Assembly: GCA_930367205.1 (NCBI GenBank)
Contig: OV884015.1
Span: forward strand, 77,639,341-77,703,340
Source: Acanthosoma haemorrhoidale
Lineage: Eukaryota > Arthropoda > Insecta > Hemiptera > Acanthosomatidae
DNA length: 64,000 bases
Direction: 5' to 3'
A program made the position numbers and the translations under genes. This document shows, one piece after another, positions 59,819 to 64,000 of this stretch (within the stretch, counting starts at the first letter, position 1; every line of letters begins with the position of its first letter). The notes beneath the pieces are model-generated. The model searched no databases, was not told the origin of the DNA, and saw nothing but the letters and a program-made list of their open reading frames with translations.

Positions 59819-59917
59819 TTTTTTTTTTGTGTATATATACTCTTTATTGGGCTATAATTACAATCTGCCTTTTATAAGGCAATAAATAATTAAGATAAAC
59901 GCTCTCATTCATACCAT
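59819..59917 (-). mobile_element. Short 5'-truncated retroposon with 12-bp target duplication
   Basis: AATACCCTGATT occurs immediately on both sides (59807-59818 and 59918-59929). The insert reads on the minus strand as GCCTTATAAAAGGCAGATTG, ATTATAGCCCAATAAAGAG and a terminal A tract, i.e. a 3' end with poly(A), as left by LINE-driven insertion. Confidence 0.8.
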
Positions 59918-60460
59918 AATACCCTGATTAAAGCTGTATATGGTGTATTGGTTGATACATAACAACAGTAAGTAATCAAAAAATAAATTTAAACCTGTAT
60001 AAACAGGTCATTTCTCAAATCTCAGACGTTATTTCAGACAAGTTCTAGTCATTTCCCCTTGAAATACTATATACCTGTATATAATTTATTATATTTGATT
60101 AATAGGCAATTTGTGATGACAAATTAGATGAAATAATTTGGGGAAAAAGTACGGAGTATATTTTTTTAGTATTATTTTCGCAATCATTTTGCATGTAAGA
60201 ATGTAGTCCCCTTCACACTTTACGACCTATTGTTGGCTTATATATTTTTTAAAAATACAATTTAATTTATAATTTCTGGATTCACGCCAGACAAATCTAT
60301 AGCGCAGCCTAAATTTAAAAACGATACAATGAATTAATCTATACTACTAAGCCTTGTCACACAAGAAACACCTTCAGATTTGTATTTTCTGTCCGTACAT
60401 GAACATATACATGTAACATGGACTATGACAGGCATACTCCACGTGTACCTCAGACATAGG

Positions 60461-60559
60461 ATGCCTGAAGTTCAAAAAATCCCACTCGGTATTTTTGACC
60501 AAAAATACCTCTTTTTACTTGTTAAACCATTTGGGTCAAATATAATCTTCCTGTCAACA
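60461..60559 (+). repeat. Dispersed repeat, copy 1
   Basis: Shares with copy 2 the blocks GTTCAAAAAATC, GGTATTTTTG, CAAAAATACCT and GGGTCAAATATAATCTTCCT. The family is not recognised. The two copies differ at scattered positions, so they are old. Confidence 0.75.
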
Positions 60560-61305
60560 ACCGTTATGTTGTTATCGCCCTCACGACAAGAGAGTCAACA
60601 TTGGGTAATCTTCCTCCCACATGATGATCAGATGATCATCGTGACAATTTAACATTATTATTATTATTATTATGACTGTCCATTGGCTGATTGTACACTA
60701 AGGCTGCACGTAAGAGAATTAAGAAATTAAATTCAACAAACAAATATCATAATCAATGTAGAACAAAAAAATGGCAATGCTACATGGACAAAAATAGTCG
60801 TAAGAAATGCCTACCTTGAATATCAGTAAACAGTAATTTTCAAACAGCCAAAACCGATTGGTAAAGAAATCAAAAGGGATCCACGAAATACTCAAAATTT
60901 CCAAATAACCAAATAAGATTTCCAACAATAACAACACAAATAAAGTAAGCGACTGCGGGACCCTGCGCCATGGCTACCGTCCAAACCTGTACAATATTAG
61001 CATTTATCGCAAATGCCAGAGGGCTGCCTTACCTAGGTTCGCGTACGGTGCGGCAGCATGCTAAATATCCACATTAAAACAACAAAGCAGCATAAAAAAA
61101 ATTAATAACCATACAAATATAAAACTTACAAACATGTATTCAAATTAGCATACTAATTAAAAACTAACTGCATTAGTTCCAAGGATCAGACACCTCGCTA
61201 TTGTTTCACATACACATATTTTAGCGACCGAAATTTGTTTACAATTATTGATGACTAGATTGCATTCGCAAAATGACATAAAAAACGAAGACACAATATA
61301 TAAGA

Positions 61306-61410
61306 AATGCCAGAGTTCAAAAAATCTTACTAGGTATTTTTGGACAAAAATACCTTCTTTTTTTTTTATTTGTCAAACCATCCGGGTCAAATATAATCTT
61401 CCTGTCAACA
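61306..61410 (+). repeat. Dispersed repeat, copy 2
   Basis: Same orientation as copy 1, about 850 bases downstream, with a longer T run (about 61358-61367) in the middle. Both copies end at CTGTCAACA, which may be the true end of the repeat. Confidence 0.75.
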
Positions 61411-62282
61411 GATAAAAAAAATACAAATAACACAGTACAGTAGTACAAAATACATACAAGTAATAGTACAGAGGTTCTGAGCTGTGACTTGAGAATTCAT
61501 AAAAGTTAGCGAAACAGGACCGATTTTTTTATAAATTAAATATTTATTTAAAACCTCTCGTTATTGTACTGTAAACAAAAACTAATCACCATATCCCAAG
61601 GTTAAAGTAATACACCTATAAAATTTCCATTGAATAAATTTGACGAGTCCTAGAGCGAATAGTTTCGTAAGCTACAACCATATGAGACTTTATTACAATC
61701 ATCGTTCATCAGTTCATCGTTCAGCTACGTGCTGAATAAATCAAGGTCAACAATAAATATTTTTCAATGGACGGCGAAATAACAGGAAATTTTCAGATGA
61801 CAAATAAGAATTACTTTTTTTTTTTACTTTTCATTCACAATAAATCATAAACAATGTTTCTGAACAGATCTCACGGTAGTTTGATAAATTACTGAATCAT
61901 ATTAATTATTGAGACTGAGTTATTCATTTATTTGAACGGGTGAAGAAACTCTTCCTGTAATTTATTTACGATTTCTATTTGTCAGTCGAACTACTCTCAG
62001 TATACCGAGTGCTAAATACGCTTTCTCCTCTGTAATAATTGGTACAAGTAGATGTCTGTCTTTCCCGGGGATATCATTAAAAAAATAAATATTATAATAT
62101 ACATTGAGAGTTTATTACAACCCTGGAAAGGATGCTTAATAGTAGAAAGATTAGACAGCCTTCAGTGTCTTTATTTGGGATATTTGAGAGCACTAAACCA
62201 AATGTCACGTTCTGAGTTCATTTTATTCTTTAAACTTAACTACATGGTTGTTGAGGTTTCTTAAAAAGTTATTAATTGATCG

Positions 62283-62364
62283 GATTTTTCGACCAAAAAA
62301 TTATTGTTATCAGCTGGAACGATGATTTTTTGACCAAAAAATTATTGCTATTAGCTGGAACGAT
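62283..62364 (+). repeat. 41-bp tandem duplication (two units)
   Basis: Units at 62283-62323 and 62324-62364, each starting GATTTTT and ending AGCTGGAACGAT. They differ at three or four bases. No coding role visible. Confidence 0.85.
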
Positions 62365-64000
62365 GTGATACTTAATTTTTTTGAGTATATTTGAATTTTT
62401 TATAATTTCTATGCCCCAGAGACAAATCATAACATTTAATCTTAAATATGACCTGAATTCCTTGATTAAGGAGTTTGGAAAAAAATAACTAGCCAGCTTC
62501 AAGATACGGGCAATGTTTTTAACGTTTAATTTTAACACGTTTACCGTTATTATGTCTAAATCAAAGTATAAATGCAGTAGCCCTGGATGTTTTTCGGGTT
62601 CCTTAAACAATTTCAGATAGATTTTATCATTTTTACAACCAACAGACGGAAGACGGAGCTCTACACTGGTGAGCCAAAGGTTTATTGAGTATGCGGATGA
62701 CTGATTTGTAGATAATAAGTTTGTTTTTGGGATTTAAATGAAATTATTATTAAAATATGGAAACATTTTGTATATGATTTTATTTGAGTTGAGGTTTGTG
62801 AAAATTATGGCTTCTGATTTGCTAGGGTTGATCATTAATTTACATTTTGATAATATTTGTTGATTTTATTGAAGTTATGTTTTAACCGGTTTATTATCGA
62901 GTCGAGGGGATACGATGATGTATATAAGTCAATGCACTGTTTCAAATTAAAGACTTTCCCTTAACAGTGACTTCCTGATATCTAAATGCCTGTAAGAGAC
63001 TTATTCACGAAAAGGAAAGGAAAAACAACATAAAATTAACAATGTCTTAGCTTGCACGCATTTCCTCCATCAACCACTACCTACCTACCAATAATCATGT
63101 ACGCGAACTCATGCATACAACACTCAATCAACAAGGCATGCGATGTTGGAGAACTTTTACAAAGGAGCGCAGTAAATATACAGCTAGTATTGCAGTGAGG
63201 AGAATAAGTTGCTGGTATTTTTGTTGTGGCCAGCACATGTGTGAAATCCCTTGACAGTTCCCATGTGCGTAGACAGCAGGTTCTGAAGGCTAACAGAAGC
63301 CAGAGTGAAAGGTATATTACATTCAAAGTATCCACGTCTTATCAGATAAGTTATTCTATGTAGTAATTCCAAAGAATATTTTCCATTATCTCTCATCAAG
63401 GAAATCAACCCTTTTGGGGCCTTGAGAGTTGAATATTTTGTACAGGTCACTTATATTCAAAGCCGTACAATCGAACAAACAGCACATAAGCATATTATAA
63501 TGTCATTTTACGTTGTTTTACTCATTAATATTTAAAATTAATATGGATCTTCAATTTAGTCCCCGTTATTATTATTTTAACCAAACGCTACAGCAAATTT
63601 TGAGGTTATGTGGAAACTCCATGCAAACGGAGAGCATACGGACGGACCAAATATCATATCCCTGTACGTCAATAAAAGTAGAGCCTCTCCATTCGAGCTA
63701 GGCAATTAGATATATATTTATTGTTTTTTACGGTCCTGAGATAGAGCGAGATTCAAAATTGAATTACTCTTCTCAAAAACTACATATCTATAAATGTATT
63801 AATTCAGAATTGTGAAGAATTCTAGAACTGGTAAAAGCATTCATGAAAAATGACAGTCATCAGCCTTTTATGGGAATCCAACGTTTGTGCGAAGTCATTG
63901 AACCCTGTTATAAAATGGATATTTTCACGGGAGTTTCAATTCTTTTTTCGGTACTTTCATGTGATAATATAAGCCTCTAGAGAGTATACAAAGAATTGCT
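62365..64000. other. Intergenic, nothing firmly recognised
   Basis: A minus-strand open stretch at 63184-63450 (88 codons, containing YSTLKAPKGLISLMRDNGKY) has less biased composition than its surroundings but no family I can name. Confidence 0.4.

Larger units (their letters stand above)
59930..62282. other. Intergenic with a dispersed repeat pair
   Basis: Holds two copies of a repeat (60461-60559 and 61306-61410) and an (ATT)n tract at 60653-60673. No gene recognised. Confidence 0.5.

Noticed and set aside
63184..63450. 88-codon minus-strand frame as a separate gene
   Set aside because: Composition is somewhat coding-like but there is no recognisable domain, and an overlapping frame of similar length exists, so it is only mentioned in the region entry.
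1..64000. Bacterial-type operon, prophage, CRISPR array, riboswitch or rRNA
   Set aside because: The window is a spliced animal gene with arthropod transposons; no such structures are present.

Overview
This is a eukaryotic, arthropod-type genomic window, most likely from an insect. It is strongly AT-rich, has short exons in long introns with GT..AG boundaries, and carries DNA transposons (mariner, Tc1, hAT and pogo types) typical of arthropod genomes. The species cannot be read from the sequence. No bacterial operon, rRNA, intact tRNA gene or CRISPR array is present.

Positions 1-43946 hold one gene on the minus strand: the orthologue of HECTD1, a very large HECT-type E3 ubiquitin ligase. 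I assembled 37 exons with phases that join without a break (5600 coding bases, 1866 codons plus 2 bases). In transcript order they encode an N-terminal armadillo/HEAT-like region (start codon 43932..43930), ankyrin repeats (37353 to 34906), more helical repeats (34624 to 30703), a conserved central block (29517 to 19275), the SUN/F5-8C-like galactose-binding domain (17869 to 16323), the MIB/HERC2 domain (15350 to 13467), a long Ser/Asn-rich disordered region (13010 to 5490), an acidic stretch (4364 to 4227), and the segment that precedes the HECT domain (149 to 1). The catalytic HECT domain lies off the left edge. Several exons are phase-symmetric and may be skipped: a 135-base exon at 33605-33739 and two microexons of 42 and 36 bases at 24951-24992 and 24564-24599.

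The introns carry degraded mobile elements: a foldback element (6.1-6.3 kb), a hAT-like remnant (11.2-11.9 kb), tRNA-derived sequence (20.2 kb, 22.7 kb), a full-length but broken Tc1 element (25464-26793), a LINE ORF1 fragment on the minus strand (38.2-39.0 kb) and a rearranged mariner (40352-41176).

From about 44 to 64 kb lies the upstream flank of HECTD1. It has a possible first coding exon of an unrecognised gene on the plus strand at 46307-46383, and otherwise mobile-element debris: SINE heads, a deleted mariner (49283-49895), a pogo/Tigger-type MITE (52653-53096), a hAT MITE with a perfect 8-bp target duplication (55714-56267), a LINE 3' end (about 58.05-58.3 kb) and a short retroposon with a 12-bp target duplication (59819-59917). 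I found no obviously new biological system. The observations most worth checking are the candidate alternative exons of HECTD1 and the snap-back mariner.
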